A stretch of 64,000 nt of DNA from Phaeobacter porticola (GCF_001888185.1 NZ_CP016364.1:3589593-3653592); one strand, 5' to 3'; positions 26,612 to 36,205 are shown, counted from the stretch's first letter. Notes: generated by a model not told the origin, from the sequence alone. Numbers and translations are program-made.

Positions 26612-27766
26612 TCAGGCAGAGACCGACTGGGCTGCGATTTCGACCTCAAAGGTCCATTCGAGCCAGGGCAGCATTGCCTCAATATCCGAGGTCTCAACGG
26701 TGCCGCCGCACCAGATGCGCAAACCAGCCGGGGCGTCGCGATAGGCGCCGATGTCCAGAGCGATGTTCTCCGCTTCCAGCCGCTTGGCGATTGCCTTGGC
26801 AAAGGTAGCGCCATCCTGAATGCGCGGATCGGTAAACTTCAGGCAGACTGAGGTGTTTGACCGTGTCGCGGGATCTGTTGCCAGATTGGCAATCCAGGGG
26901 CGGTTGGCACAGAAGTTGAAGATCGCCTGAGCATTTGCGTTTGCGCGTCCCTTCAACCCATCCAGACCGCCAACAGACCGCGCCCAGTCCAGCGCCAGCA
27001 GGTAATCCTCAACCGCCAGCATGGAGGGGGTGTTGATCGTCGCCCCCTTGAAGATACCGTCGATCAGTTTGCCGCCTTTGGTCAGGCGGAAGATCTTCGG
27101 CAGGGGCCAGGCTGGGGTATAGCTCTCCAGCCGTTCGACCGCGCGCGGGGATAGGATAATCATGCCATGTGCGGCCTCACCACCCAGAACTTTCTGCCAG
27201 GAGAAGGTGGTCACATCCAGTTTGTCCCACGGCAGATCCTGCGCAAAGGCGGCAGAGGTCGCATCGCAGATGGTCAGCCCTGCACGATCTGCCGGGATCC
27301 AGTCGCCATTGGGAACCCGTACGCCGGAGGTGGTGCCGTTCCAGGTGAAGACCACATCATTGTTGAAATCGACAGAGGCCAGATCGACCAGCTCACCGTA
27401 ATCGGCGGTCTTCACAACCGCGTCCAGTTTCAGCTGTTTGACAACATCTGTGATCCAGCCCGCGCCAAAGCTCTCCCAGGCCAGCATCTCCGCGCCGCGT
27501 GCGCCCAGCAGGTTCCACATCGCCATCTCAACGGCGCCGGTGTCCGAGGCAGGCACGATGCCAATGCGGTAATCCGCCGGTACGCCGAGGATCTCGCGCG
27601 TGCCTTCAATTGCGGCGAGCAGCTTGTCCTTGCCGATGGCAGCACGGTGACTGCGGCCCAAGGGCGCGCCTGCAAGTTTGGTCAGATCAAATGCGGGGGG
27701 TTTGGCACAGGGGCCAGAAGAAAAACGCGGATTACCCGGCCGCGTTGCCGGTTGTTCAATAGCCAT
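26612..27766 (-). CDS. serC: Phosphoserine aminotransferase SerC
   Basis: PLP enzyme that transaminates phosphohydroxypyruvate with glutamate to phosphoserine. The 384-residue protein belongs to the alphaproteobacterial/Methanosarcina-type SerC group, with [11 protein letters not shown] near the N terminus, [25 protein letters not shown] and the cofactor lysine in [17 protein letters not shown] at 27766 is preceded by GGAAGGA; the longer open frame to 27850 runs through the leader RNA and is rejected. It is upstream of serA in one operon and divergent from serB. Confidence 0.95.
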   Translation of the reverse strand: MAIEQPATRPGNPRFSSGPCAKPPAFDLTKLAGAPLGRSHRAAIGKDKLLAAIEGTREILGVPADYRIGIVPASDTGAVEMAMWNLLGARGAEMLAWESFGAGWITDVVKQLKLDAVVKTADYGELVDLASVDFNNDVVFTWNGTTSGVRVPNGDWIPADRAGLTICDATSAAFAQDLPWDKLDVTTFSWQKVLGGEAAHGMIILSPRAVERLESYTPAWPLPKIFRLTKGGKLIDGIFKGATINTPSMLAVEDYLLALDWARSVGGLDGLKGRANANAQAIFNFCANRPWIANLATDPATRSNTSVCLKFTDPRIQDGATFAKAIAKRLEAENIALDIGAYRDAPAGLRIWCGGTVETSDIEAMLPWLEWTFEVEIAAQSVSA

Positions 27767-27767
27767 T

Positions 27768-27855
27768 ACTGCTATCCTTCCAGATAAGCGCCTCTCGTTG
27801 GGGAGAGGTGTCCCACAAACAGGGCTAGAGGCTGAATTCCCGCGCGGCAAGCTAA
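27768..27855 (-). promoter_or_regulatory. Candidate serC leader RNA motif
   Basis: The 5' leader of serC on the minus strand contains CCC-TGTTTGT-GGG, a six-base stem CCTCTC / GAGAGG, and TATC-TGGAAG-GATA, which would place the ribosome site in a loop. Position and features match what I remember of the alphaproteobacterial serC RNA motif (Rfam family serC, described by Corbino and co-workers). A covariance search would settle it. Confidence 0.65.
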
Positions 27856-28056
27856 AAAACGACTGATACCGGCTATATCGGGATCAATCACGACCTATTC
27901 TGACGCCTTTCGGAAACAGATGACACTTGCGGCCGCAGACACGTCGCAGATGGGACGCACGCAGTGTAGTTTTGATGCCCGGATGGAATCGAGGGCTTGG
28001 CGATGGCGGGCGTGCGGGCGTATGACGGGCGCAACCCTGCCGAACGGAGCCTGCCG

Positions 28057-28932
28057 ATGTTTGTTGCCACCCTGCTTTGCAATCCGGAAAACCCTTGCCT
28101 TGCGCCTGCGCTTGTCGACTCTCTGCGCAATGCCTGGGGTGGCGGGGACGCACAGTGGCTGGCACCCGATATTGCTGCAGAGTTCTCGTTGGAGCGGTTG
28201 CCGGACAACCAATGGGAGGTCTGGGCCGATCTGCAGGATCTTGGCGTTGATCTGGTGGTTCAGCCAGGGGAGGGGCGTCGCAAGAAGATGCTGCTGGCCG
28301 ATATGGACAGCACCATGATCCAGCAGGAATGTATTGATGAGCTGGCCGAGGAGGCGGGTGTTGGCACGCGTGTGAAGGAGATCACCGCCCGTGCGATGAA
28401 TGGTGAATTGGATTTCGACGGTGCCCTGCGGGAGCGCGTGGCGCTGCTGAAAGGGTTGCCTGTCGAAGTGATTGCTCAGGTTCTGGATCGTCGCATCACC
28501 TTGATGCCTGGTGGGTCCGCGCTGCTGGCTACGATGAAGGCTGACGGGGCCTATGCGGCGCTGGTGTCCGGTGGGTTCACCACCTTCACCTCACGGGTGG
28601 CAGAGCAGCTGGGATTCGATGAGAACCGTGCCAATACGTTGCTGGTCGCCGATGGTTTGCTCACTGGCGAGGTCGGTATGCCGATTCTGGGGCGCGCCGC
28701 CAAGGTTGAGGCGCTGGAACAGATCACCGCCCGTCTCGGGTTGAGCGAGGCGGATGTCATGGCGGTTGGTGACGGGGCCAATGATCTAGGCATGTTGGGC
28801 CGGGCAGGTGCAGGGGTTGCCTTGCACGCCAAACCATCCGTGGCCGCAGAATGTGATATCCGTATCAACCACGGCGACCTGACGGCACTGCTGTATATCC
28901 AAGGCTACGCCAAAACAGATTTCAAAGGCTGA
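28057..28932 (+). CDS. serB: Phosphoserine phosphatase SerB
   Basis: HAD-family phosphatase that releases serine from phosphoserine, the last step of the pathway. The 291-residue protein has an N-terminal region of about 75 residues, then the catalytic DMDST motif (D82, D84), motif II in LVSGGFTTFT, the motif III lysine region, and GDGANDLGML for Mg binding. ATG at 28057 has GGAG at 28046-28049; upstream in-frame starts lack this. It is divergent from serC-serA, so all three serine genes meet in one control region. The next gene starts four bases after it. Confidence 0.96.
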   Translation: MFVATLLCNPENPCLAPALVDSLRNAWGGGDAQWLAPDIAAEFSLERLPDNQWEVWADLQDLGVDLVVQPGEGRRKKMLLADMDSTMIQQECIDELAEEAGVGTRVKEITARAMNGELDFDGALRERVALLKGLPVEVIAQVLDRRITLMPGGSALLATMKADGAYAALVSGGFTTFTSRVAEQLGFDENRANTLLVADGLLTGEVGMPILGRAAKVEALEQITARLGLSEADVMAVGDGANDLGMLGRAGAGVALHAKPSVAAECDIRINHGDLTALLYIQGYAKTDFKG

Positions 28933-28936
28933 TTCT

Positions 28937-29695
28937 ATGTTCGAAGTGGGATTTGATGTCCTGCTGCTTTTGATGGCAGCAGGGTTCGCGGCTGGGTTCA
29001 TCGATGCGGTTGCGGGAGGCGGAGGATTGATCACAGTGCCCGTATTGTTGCTGGCGGGTGCCAATCCCATCACCGCTTTGGCGACCAACAAGATTCAAGG
29101 GTTGTTCGGAGCGGCCACCGCGGCGATCAGCTATTCCCGCGGCGGTCATGTCGACTTGCGGGCGCAGGCCGGATCAGCGTTGATCGCCGGCCTTGCCTCG
29201 ATCTGCGGAGCGCTGCTGATATCTGTTTTGCCGACAACGTGGATCCGATGGATACTGCCGTTGCTGCTAATTGGGATTGCGGTATTCTTTGCCACCAAAA
29301 AGGGGTTGGATGACAGCGACCGGGCACGGCGTCTTTCGCCGACGCTGTTTGCAGTCACAATTGTGCCGCTCTGCGGGCTCTATGATGGCCTTCTGGGACC
29401 TGGGGCCGGTAGTTTCTACATGCTTGGTTTCGTGTCGTTGGCCGGTTTCGGCATTTTGCGGGCAACCGCACATACAAAGCTGCTGAACTTTGCATCTAAC
29501 GCGGGGGCGCTGCTGGCCTTTGCTTTTGTCGCGACACCCTGGTGGGGCGTTGGATTGGCCATGGGCGCTGCGCAGATTGTTGGCGCAAGGGTCGGTGCCG
29601 GGTTGGCACAGAAACAGGGCGCACGGGTGATCAAACCGCTTCTGGTGCTGACCTCTGTCATTCTTGCCCTGCGTTTGCTGTGGGATATGGTCTAA
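28937..29695 (+). CDS. TauE/SafE-family membrane transporter (YfcA-like)
   Basis: Inner-membrane protein of 252 residues with about eight hydrophobic segments and the family duplication: AAGFIDAVAGGGGLITVPVL near the N terminus and CGLYDGLLGPGAGSFYMLG in the second half. Members are proposed to export sulfite, sulfoacetate or other organic anions, but YfcA-like members have no proven substrate. It is separated from serB by four bases and probably cotranscribed, with no obvious link to serine. Confidence 0.85.
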   Translation: MFEVGFDVLLLLMAAGFAAGFIDAVAGGGGLITVPVLLLAGANPITALATNKIQGLFGAATAAISYSRGGHVDLRAQAGSALIAGLASICGALLISVLPTTWIRWILPLLLIGIAVFFATKKGLDDSDRARRLSPTLFAVTIVPLCGLYDGLLGPGAGSFYMLGFVSLAGFGILRATAHTKLLNFASNAGALLAFAFVATPWWGVGLAMGAAQIVGARVGAGLAQKQGARVIKPLLVLTSVILALRLLWDMV

Positions 29696-29789
29696 GTTAG
29701 CTGAATTTATTTTATCATTTCACGATCTGTTGGGCAGATCTAAGGCTACATGGTAAAATTTAACCTATCCATTAATTAACCGATGTGTT

Positions 29790-30122
29790 ATGTATGGGCA
29801 TATGACACCCCTGCTGAAATCATTCTCCGCGCTGTCCGATGAAACCCGTATGGCCATTGTTGAGCAGTTGATGGAACATGGTGAATTGCCGGCGGGCGAT
29901 CTGGTCCGTGGATCCGGGATTACTGCACCGGCTGTTTCGCGCCATCTGAAAGTTCTGCGAGAAGCCGGGCTGGTTGCGCAACGTGCGGATGGGACGCGGC
30001 GGCTATATTCGGCCCGTCCGCAAGGACTGCAACTGATTGCCGATTGGACTCTGTCGCGCCAGTCATTTTGGCAAAGCAGCCTGGACCGGTTGGAGGCCGC
30101 CCTGACGGAGGAATTGGAATGA
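29790..30122 (+). CDS. ArsR-family transcriptional regulator
   Basis: Winged-helix repressor of 110 residues. The fold is recognisable in LLKSFSALSDETRMAIVEQL, then ITAPAVSRHLKVLREAGLVA (recognition helix) and the wing RADGTRRLYSARPQGL. Metal-binding cysteines of the ArsR/SmtB type are absent, so it probably belongs to the metal-independent group that pairs with SRPBCC proteins. ATG at 29790 or 29802 may be used; an AT-rich stretch lies immediately upstream. Its stop overlaps the start of the next gene (ATGA). Confidence 0.88.
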   Translation: MYGHMTPLLKSFSALSDETRMAIVEQLMEHGELPAGDLVRGSGITAPAVSRHLKVLREAGLVAQRADGTRRLYSARPQGLQLIADWTLSRQSFWQSSLDRLEAALTEELE

Positions 30123-30547
30123 CCAATTTACGACTGGAACGCGACCTGCCGGTGACCCCGGAACGACTGTTTGAGTGGATCAGTCAGACCGACAAATTAT
30201 TGCAATGGTGGGGCCCGGAAGGGATAACCGTTCCAGAATACACTCTTGATCTGCGCAAAGAAGGGCCTTGGTCCACGGTAATGATCAACGCCGATGGCGA
30301 CAGGTATCATGTCTCGGGTGTGGTGACCCACGTGCGCCCGCCGCATTCCATTGGATTCACGTGGGGCTGGCATGACGACACGGGCGCGCGCGGTCACGAA
30401 AGCCATGTGACCTTTACCGTAGAGCCGCATGAGATCGGCGCGCGATTGGTGATTGATCACCGCGATCTGGACGGTGCCGATCAGGCGGCAAGGCATCAGA
30501 AAGGCTGGGAGTCCACCCTGCGCAAACTGACGTCCACCATTCACTGA
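30119..30547 (+). CDS. SRPBCC / AHSA1-like domain protein
   Basis: A single helix-grip (Bet v1-like) domain of 142 residues of the activator-of-Hsp90-ATPase-like type: LERDLPVTPERLFEWISQTD at the N terminus, LLQWWGPEG, the central strand IGFTWGWHDD, and the C-terminal helix GWESTLRKL. Such proteins bind hydrophobic ligands; the ligand is unknown. Translationally coupled to the ArsR regulator, a combination seen often in bacteria, where the regulator controls its SRPBCC partner. Confidence 0.85.
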   Translation: MTNLRLERDLPVTPERLFEWISQTDKLLQWWGPEGITVPEYTLDLRKEGPWSTVMINADGDRYHVSGVVTHVRPPHSIGFTWGWHDDTGARGHESHVTFTVEPHEIGARLVIDHRDLDGADQAARHQKGWESTLRKLTSTIH

Positions 30548-30589
30548 ATTTGTTGTTAACGAAGGCCCAAACGGGAGAGGAGTACCCCA

Positions 30590-30904
30590 ATGCCACAGTT
30601 TATTTTTGCATATCACGGCGGCAAGACACCGGAGACACCGGAAGAGGGGGCTAAGGTCATGGATGCCTGGAAAACCTGGATGGGTGGCATGGGCGACGCG
30701 CTTGTCGTGCCAGGCAATCCGGTGGGAATGTCAAAGACAGTTCAGCATTCCGGCGTCGAAGATAATGGCGGTGCTAATCCGCTCTCCGGGTATTCCGTGG
30801 TTGAAGCGCTAGACATTGATGCAGCCTGTAAAATGGCAAATGGCTGCCCGATGGTGGCCAATGGTGATGGTTCGGTTGAAGTGGCCGAGATCATCGAAAT
30901 GTAG
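30590..30904 (+). CDS. YCII-related domain protein
   Basis: Small cytosolic protein of 104 residues with the DGPF/YCII ferredoxin-like fold: MPQFIFAYHGGKTPETPEEG at the start, a middle GYSVVEALDIDAACKMANGC and the end VEVAEIIEM. GGAGAGG-like purines precede the ATG. It is the third gene after arsR and the SRPBCC gene. YCII-family proteins are often encoded near sigma factors or such regulators, and their reaction is mostly unknown. Confidence 0.85.
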   Translation: MPQFIFAYHGGKTPETPEEGAKVMDAWKTWMGGMGDALVVPGNPVGMSKTVQHSGVEDNGGANPLSGYSVVEALDIDAACKMANGCPMVANGDGSVEVAEIIEM

Positions 30905-30932
30905 GCAGCCCGCGGTACGAGCGCCAGATTTA

Positions 30933-30970
30933 ACACCCCGGATACCGTAATAGCGCTGTCCGGGGTGTTT
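30933..30970. terminator. Bidirectional terminator between YCII gene and asparaginase
   Basis: A nine-base stem, ACACCCCGG / CCGGGGTGT, with an eighteen-base loop followed by TT. The genes on both sides converge on it. Confidence 0.85.
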
Positions 30971-30979
30971 TACTTTTTA

Positions 30980-31978
30980 TCAGAAAATCATTTCAGCGGA
31001 GGGCTGGATTGAACCACAGTCGATGCCACGACGATTGATCAGTGGTGCGTTGCGGTACTTCAATGTGGCAGGATGATCGGCATCCAGAACACCCAGCCCC
31101 ACCAGGATGCTGGCGATGGCGCATTCGCTGGCGCGGGTGGCCCCATCCGTGATCTTGAGCGCGACGCCCAGTTTCTGCTCCGGCAGGATGGCGATGAAGA
31201 CCGCTTCGGCCCCTGTTTTGATAGCAACCTTGCCACCCATAGCACGCATCAGATTGGTGCAGGCACGGGTTTCACCCGCAACCAGCTCGGGATGGGCCAT
31301 CATCGCGCTTACCAACTGCTGTGCTGCATCCGCATCACGATCCGAGCGATCCACGGCTGAGGCAAACCATGCCATCGCGCGGGCCAAACCCATTACAGTG
31401 GTTGCAAAGTTCGGAGCAGAGCAACCGTCAATACCATATGCAGGGCTGGTTTCACCGGTCACTTGTTCAAATGCGCTGCGGCAGGCTTGCTGGACTGGGT
31501 GATCAATCTCGACATACTCAGGACCGGCGCCTAGGTGCTGGGACAATGTCAGAAAACCGGCGTGTTTGCCGGAGCAGTTGTTGTGCACCTGACAGGGGCT
31601 GGTGTCCGTTTTGATTAGCGCATTGCGAGCCGGAATATCATCCGGCAACTGCGGTCCGCAGCGAAAATCCTGATCGGACATCGACAGCTGATCAAGCCAG
31701 GCATTTACTCGGCTGGTATGAATTTCGGCGCCATTGTGAGAGGCGCAGGACAGCGCCAGCTGCTCGGAGGTCAGCCCATATTTTGCAGCAGCGCCGGAGG
31801 TGATCAGCGGTAGCGCCTGGATCATCTTGGCCGAACTACGCGGGTAGATCACAGCCGCTGGATCACCCCAGCTGCGTATGATTTCGCCCTTGGCGTTGCA
31901 AACAACAGCATGACCGTGGTGCAGGCTTTCCAGAAGCGGGCCACGCCAAACTTCGGTCATGGGTACGGGGTTGGTCAT
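30980..31978 (-). CDS. L-asparaginase II (AnsA/thermolabile, rhizobial type)
   Basis: Hydrolyses asparagine to aspartate and ammonia. The 332-residue protein belongs to the asparaginase_II family (PF06089), unrelated to the E. coli enzymes and close to Rhizobium etli type II asparaginase. Conserved features: YPRSSAKMIQALPL (Ser-x-x-Lys), LALSCASHNG, NNCSGKHAGFL, YGIDGCSAPNFA, and KTGAEAVF. No signal peptide, so it is cytosolic. Start at 31978 (MTNPVPMTEVWRG) with AAAGG upstream; the frame is open to 32026 but without family residues. Confidence 0.88.
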   Translation of the reverse strand: MTNPVPMTEVWRGPLLESLHHGHAVVCNAKGEIIRSWGDPAAVIYPRSSAKMIQALPLITSGAAAKYGLTSEQLALSCASHNGAEIHTSRVNAWLDQLSMSDQDFRCGPQLPDDIPARNALIKTDTSPCQVHNNCSGKHAGFLTLSQHLGAGPEYVEIDHPVQQACRSAFEQVTGETSPAYGIDGCSAPNFATTVMGLARAMAWFASAVDRSDRDADAAQQLVSAMMAHPELVAGETRACTNLMRAMGGKVAIKTGAEAVFIAILPEQKLGVALKITDGATRASECAIASILVGLGVLDADHPATLKYRNAPLINRRGIDCGSIQPSAEMIF

Positions 31979-32150
31979 CACAAACGCCTTTCTTGTTGGC
32001 AATTTCCCGCCAAAACGGGCTTTCACCCGTGGCGATAGTTACGATAGTGTGTATGAGTACACAAGCGAGGGGATTGGGACCAGATGGCGAAGGCAACGCC
32101 GCATGTACCCTGGCTTATTTGAGGTAAAGACAGTCTTGGAGTTGGGACAA

Positions 32151-32681
32151 ATGGCATCAAAACTCGTCCGCTGCATCGCGGGCCTGTGTCTGGCCGCAAT
32201 GGCCACCAGCGCATCCGCACAGCAGGCGGAATCCGACAACCGTGTTGCGAGCAAAGTCGACTGGAGCGTCTTTCAAGGTGAAAGCCCTAAGGAATGCTGG
32301 GGTGTTTCAGCCCCCAAGGAGACCGTGAATACCCGCGATGGTCGGGTAAAGGCCGTGCGCCGTGGAAAAATTCAACTGTTTGTTTTTTATCGGCCAGAAA
32401 CTGGTGACAAGGGCCAAGTGACCTTTACCGGCGGTTATCCGTTTGCACCTGGGTCCACCGTGAATCTGTCTGTTGGCGATAGCGAATTCGAACTTTTTAC
32501 CGAGGGTGAATGGGCTTGGCCTGCGACCGCTGCCGATGACGCCAAGATTATCACCGCGATGAAGCGTGGCGCCAGTGCCGTTCTTACGGCCCGCTCAGCA
32601 CGTGGCACGCAGACCAAAGATACGTTCTCGCTATTGGGCTTCACCGCTGCGGTTGAAGACGCGGAAAAACGCTGCAACTGA
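32151..32681 (+). CDS. Invasion-associated locus B (IalB)-like secreted protein
   Basis: Exported protein of 176 residues with a clear signal peptide (MASKLVRCIAGLCLAAMATS, cleavage after ASA). The mature part begins QQAESDNRVASKVDWSVFQG, then ECWGVSAPKET and FTGGYPFAPGSTVNLSVGDS. It matches the IalB family (PF06776) named after a Bartonella locus but widespread in free-living alphaproteobacteria; the function is unknown. ATG at 32151 was chosen because the signal peptide begins there; the frame stays open further upstream. A strong terminator follows. Confidence 0.82.
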   Translation: MASKLVRCIAGLCLAAMATSASAQQAESDNRVASKVDWSVFQGESPKECWGVSAPKETVNTRDGRVKAVRRGKIQLFVFYRPETGDKGQVTFTGGYPFAPGSTVNLSVGDSEFELFTEGEWAWPATAADDAKIITAMKRGASAVLTARSARGTQTKDTFSLLGFTAAVEDAEKRCN

Positions 32682-32726
32682 GGTCGTTCGGAAATCACTT
32701 CGCCAGCTCAATAAAAACGCTAACAG

Positions 32727-32751
32727 ACCCCGGCTCGTGTCCGGGGTTTTT
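32727..32751 (+). terminator. Terminator after the IalB-like gene
   Basis: A stem of ACCCCGG / CCGGGGT with a seven-base loop, followed by TTTT and, two bases on, a further T-run. Confidence 0.9.
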
Positions 32752-32809
32752 GTTTTTTGAACGGATCACGCAAAGCTCTGTTGAAGCGAGACTTAAGGAC
32801 ATACAAACC

Positions 32810-33228
32810 ATGCGAACTTGTATGTTTTTAGCTCTTCTTGCCCTGCCGTCGCCAGCCCTCGCAGATCCGGCGATGGAGTGCAGTGAGATGGCCACTCAGG
32901 TAAAGGTGCGCACCTGTCTCGAAACGGATAAAACCCGTACTAACATGGCGCTGTCACGGGCGTTTGAATATGCGCGTGAATCCGCCGCTGATCTGGATGT
33001 ATCGACTGGCCGATACAGCGCGGTGCCCGCTCTTGAGGTAGGGTAAGAATCCTGGGAGAGGTTTCGCAGTGATCACGCGATTTTGTCGGGGCGACCTTTG
33101 GTGGTGGTTCCGGGACCGGAATCGCAGTTCTGTCCTGTCGCATTAGCTTGATGCGGGATCGGGTCAACGCGCTGATGAAATACGCGCCAAAAGCGATTCG
33201 AAAGCTGAATCTACAGGATTCCTTTTGA
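32810..33228 (+). pseudogene. LprI/DUF1311-like secreted protein, broken by a stop and a 1-base deletion
   Basis: The gene starts at 32810 (AAGGA upstream) with a signal peptide (MRTCMFLALLALPSPALA) and MECSEMATQVKVRTCLETD, typical of the lysozyme-inhibitor LprI N-terminal family. The frame stops with TAA at 33044-33046, but the same frame continues ESWERFRSDH as expected for the family, so TAA most simply replaces a Gln codon. At 33077 one base is missing (CAC then GC, where the family has His-Cys as CAC TGC). In the shifted frame the rest follows: DFVGATFGGGSGTGIAVLSC to the stop at 33228. Two independent lesions make this a decayed gene. Confidence 0.85.
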
Positions 33229-33287
33229 TCTTTGGCAAGAATCCTATATAGAGCTGCATCCACTCAAACAGACTGAGTCTTTTTGCC

Positions 33288-34472
33288 ATGACCGCCAATG
33301 CGCCGATCACCCAAGACGTCCTGACCCTGCCCCGGAAGATGCCAGAGGGCGGCAAGATCAATCTTGTGGGACTGACCCGCGACCAGTTGCGCGAAGCATT
33401 GATTGCGCATGGTACGCCGGAAAAACAAGCCAAAATGCGGGTTGGACAAATCTGGCAGTGGATCTACCAATGGGGCAAGCGCGATTTTGCAGAGATGACT
33501 AATCTGGCAAAGCCGTATCGTGCCCAACTGGAAGAGCATTTTGACATTGCGATCCCGGAAGTCGTGAGCAAACAGGTTTCCACCGATGGCACACGTAAAT
33601 ACCTGGTGCGGATCGCCGGTGGGCATGAGGTCGAGGTGGTTTATATCCCCGAAGATGGGCGCGGCACGCTGTGTATCTCTTCTCAAGTGGGCTGTACACT
33701 GACCTGTTCCTTCTGTCACACGGGAACTCAAAAGCTGGTGCGCAATCTGACGGCTGCCGAAGTGGTCGGTCAGATTATGATGGCGCGTGATGATCTGAAC
33801 GAATGGCCCGTGCCTGGTGCGCGCACGGATGAGACGCGCCTATTGTCGAACATCGTGCTGATGGGGATGGGGGAGCCGCTCTATAATTTTGAGAACGTGC
33901 GCGATGCGATGAAAATCGCGATGGACCCAGAGGGTATCAGCCTGTCCCGGCGTCGTATTACGTTGTCGACCTCGGGTGTGGTGCCGGAAATCGCCCGCAC
34001 TGCCGAGGAAATCGGCTGCCTTCTGGCGGTGTCATTCCATGCCACCACCGACGAGGTGCGCGACAAATTGGTACCGATCAACAAGCGGTGGAATATCGAG
34101 GCACTTCTGGAATCGTTGCGTGCCTATCCGCGTTTGACCAACTCTGAGCGGATCACGTTTGAATATGTAATGCTGAACGGCGTCAATGACAGCGATGAGG
34201 ACGCGCATCGTCTGGTCAAGCTGATCGACGGCATCCCTGCTAAAGTGAACCTCATCCCGTTCAACGAATGGCCAGGCTCACCCTACACACGGTCGTCGAA
34301 CAATCGGATCCACGCTTTTGCCAATATCATCTACCGGGCGGGCTACGCATCGCCGATTCGCACGCCGCGTGGTGAAGATATTCTGGCGGCCTGTGGCCAG
34401 TTGAAATCGGCCACCGAGCGGGCGCGCAAGAGCCGTAAACAGATTGAGGCCGAGGCGGGGCTAAACCCCTGA
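33288..34472 (+). CDS. rlmN: Dual-specificity 23S rRNA/tRNA adenine-C2 methyltransferase RlmN
   Basis: Radical-SAM enzyme that methylates A2503 of 23S rRNA and A37 of some tRNAs. The 394-residue protein has the cluster motif CTLTCSFC (C136, C140, C143) and the two mechanistic cysteines: C129 in [10 protein letters not shown] and C369 near the C terminus in [20 protein letters not shown] and [12 protein letters not shown] are further family blocks. Length is normal. The ATG at 33288 is near the end of an upstream gap that contains the decayed LprI gene; it appears monocistronic. Confidence 0.96.
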   Translation: MTANAPITQDVLTLPRKMPEGGKINLVGLTRDQLREALIAHGTPEKQAKMRVGQIWQWIYQWGKRDFAEMTNLAKPYRAQLEEHFDIAIPEVVSKQVSTDGTRKYLVRIAGGHEVEVVYIPEDGRGTLCISSQVGCTLTCSFCHTGTQKLVRNLTAAEVVGQIMMARDDLNEWPVPGARTDETRLLSNIVLMGMGEPLYNFENVRDAMKIAMDPEGISLSRRRITLSTSGVVPEIARTAEEIGCLLAVSFHATTDEVRDKLVPINKRWNIEALLESLRAYPRLTNSERITFEYVMLNGVNDSDEDAHRLVKLIDGIPAKVNLIPFNEWPGSPYTRSSNNRIHAFANIIYRAGYASPIRTPRGEDILAACGQLKSATERARKSRKQIEAEAGLNP

Positions 34473-34502
34473 CCTCGACCTCTGGGCAGGTCCCCGGCTG
34501 CC

Positions 34503-35744
34503 TCAACTGAATATGAAATCCGATTCCGTCAGGGAGTCGGTGTACTTGGTCAGCTCCACCTCAAACCAAGTTGAATAAGTGATGGTGGTGGTGCCGTTTT
34601 CTTTGGTGATGTCCAGCTGGTTGATGTTGTCCAGCCACAGGGCGGACAAGTCGATCACATCAGCGCCACGGCCAAAGTCAGTGATTTTGTCGGTTTCATA
34701 AGCGTCCGCTTGGTCAAAAACGAAGCTGTCTGCGCCGGTGCCGCCTGTGAGCGTGTCGCTGCCATCACCGCCGACCAACGTATCGCGACCAATCCCGCCT
34801 ATCAGGCGATCATTGCCGGATCCCCCGTGCAGAACATCGTGGCCACGGTTGCCATATAGAACATCGTTGTCGCTTCCACCGGAATAGGCATCTGTAGTGG
34901 TCCCACCACTTAGAACGTCGGCGCCATTGCCACCAAATAAGCGATCCTCTCCCAGCCCACCGATAATTGTGTCGCGACCGTCTGCTCCTCGCAGCGTATC
35001 ATCGGCCTCGCGTCCCTGGACATGGTCATGGCCACCCTTGGCGTTGATCGTGGTGTTCTGATCTGTCCCTATCACTGTCTCAGAGGCGCCAGTGCTGCGG
35101 ATGATGATCGGATCGCTGCCACCGCCGATGATCTCCCAGCCGTCAAAACTGTCACTGGTGCCGTACAGGTGCTGCATGGCTTGCACATCAAACGTCCCCA
35201 GTTCAGTCACGTAGGAAGGGTAGTGATTGTACGACATAACCGTGTTTTCGGCTGTGTCCGCGTGCGCTTCCAATGTGAGACCGCCATCGTGTGAGTGCTG
35301 GAGGCCGAGCGTGTGACCCAGTTCGTGCAAGATGGTGACATATCCATATGTCCCCTTGGTCATGATACCGGTGTCGACAGTCAGATCACTGCTGCCGGTG
35401 AACCCGTCCCCGGACATTGCGATATTGGCCCAACCACCCGCAGAGCTACCGGTGGAGCCAAAGGCGTTGATCATCGACCGACCTTCAATCTCGATAAAGC
35501 GGACGCCTGAAACTTGTTCGTATAGGGCGAGGCCTTCTCGAAACAGATCGCGCTGATCTGCGTCAAAAGACCAATACTCGGTCGCGCCAAATGGGTCGCT
35601 GATTGTCGGGTCAGCAAGGTTTCCTGTTTCGGTGAAGCTGTAGGTGATAACCGCTTGCGTACCCAATTCGGCCGGGGCGTTCCACCGAAAGTGGTCACCA
35701 TCAAGATAGTACAACAGCGCTGAATAATCACTGACTCGAGGCAT
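34503..35744 (-). CDS. Serralysin-like secreted zinc metalloprotease with RTX repeats
   Basis: Extracellular M10-type protease of 413 residues, expected to leave by type I secretion. The zinc motif is complete, HELGHTLGLQH (H140, E141, H144, H150), with the Met-turn at NTVMSYNHYP (M170). Residues about 220-350 hold calcium-binding nonapeptides such as GGLGEDRLFGGNGADVLSGG and GGDGSDTLTGG; one unit reads GGTTTDAYSGG and is degenerate. The C-terminal 60 residues (TDKITDFGRGADVIDLSALW) form the usual serralysin secretion end. No signal peptide and no adjacent type I exporter genes are present. Confidence 0.88.
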   Translation of the reverse strand: MPRVSDYSALLYYLDGDHFRWNAPAELGTQAVITYSFTETGNLADPTISDPFGATEYWSFDADQRDLFREGLALYEQVSGVRFIEIEGRSMINAFGSTGSSAGGWANIAMSGDGFTGSSDLTVDTGIMTKGTYGYVTILHELGHTLGLQHSHDGGLTLEAHADTAENTVMSYNHYPSYVTELGTFDVQAMQHLYGTSDSFDGWEIIGGGSDPIIIRSTGASETVIGTDQNTTINAKGGHDHVQGREADDTLRGADGRDTIIGGLGEDRLFGGNGADVLSGGTTTDAYSGGSDNDVLYGNRGHDVLHGGSGNDRLIGGIGRDTLVGGDGSDTLTGGTGADSFVFDQADAYETDKITDFGRGADVIDLSALWLDNINQLDITKENGTTTITYSTWFEVELTKYTDSLTESDFIFS

Positions 35745-36205
35745 GCAACAACTCCACGTTGGGTTGTCGTCACTCTCGTCAACGAATGTGGCGTAGATTC
35801 GCCGAATTTGGGGATTTTTTTGATCTTCGTGCGCTGCCCCGTTGCGCTGCCAAGGCGGTTTCTATGGCTATTAGGGTGATACTGGACTTGCTGATACTCT
35901 CTGAAAGTTTATTTTTTTCAGCACCTTGACTGACGTTCGAGATGAATCATTTCTCGAATGAAAGTCATCCAACAGATAATGTCATTATTGCGAACAGATT
36001 TCACATTTGAAACAATTACCTGAAATTGAGAATGAGTTGAGGCATGTAAATTCTCCTCTCGGAGATCACAGCCACACCGGGGGCGCGGCAACTCTAGCGG
36101 TGTATGGGGAATTTGTCCGAGTTTGCCGTACCCTGATGGGAAAGAGCCTCGATAGCTTGCCCTGAAATTTCCTCAATCACGGTACATTTCTGCCATTTCA
36201 GCACA
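35745..36205. other. Intergenic region upstream of the protease gene
   Basis: About 460 bases between the protease start and a small divergent gene. It is more AT-rich than the flanks in 35810-36060, and I see no coding frame with family features, no tRNA and no strong terminator. It probably holds the promoter regions of both neighbours. Confidence 0.4.

Noticed and set aside
29757..29785. CtrA box before the arsR gene
   Set aside because: The TTAA half-sites are separated by eight bases rather than seven, so it does not fit the consensus.
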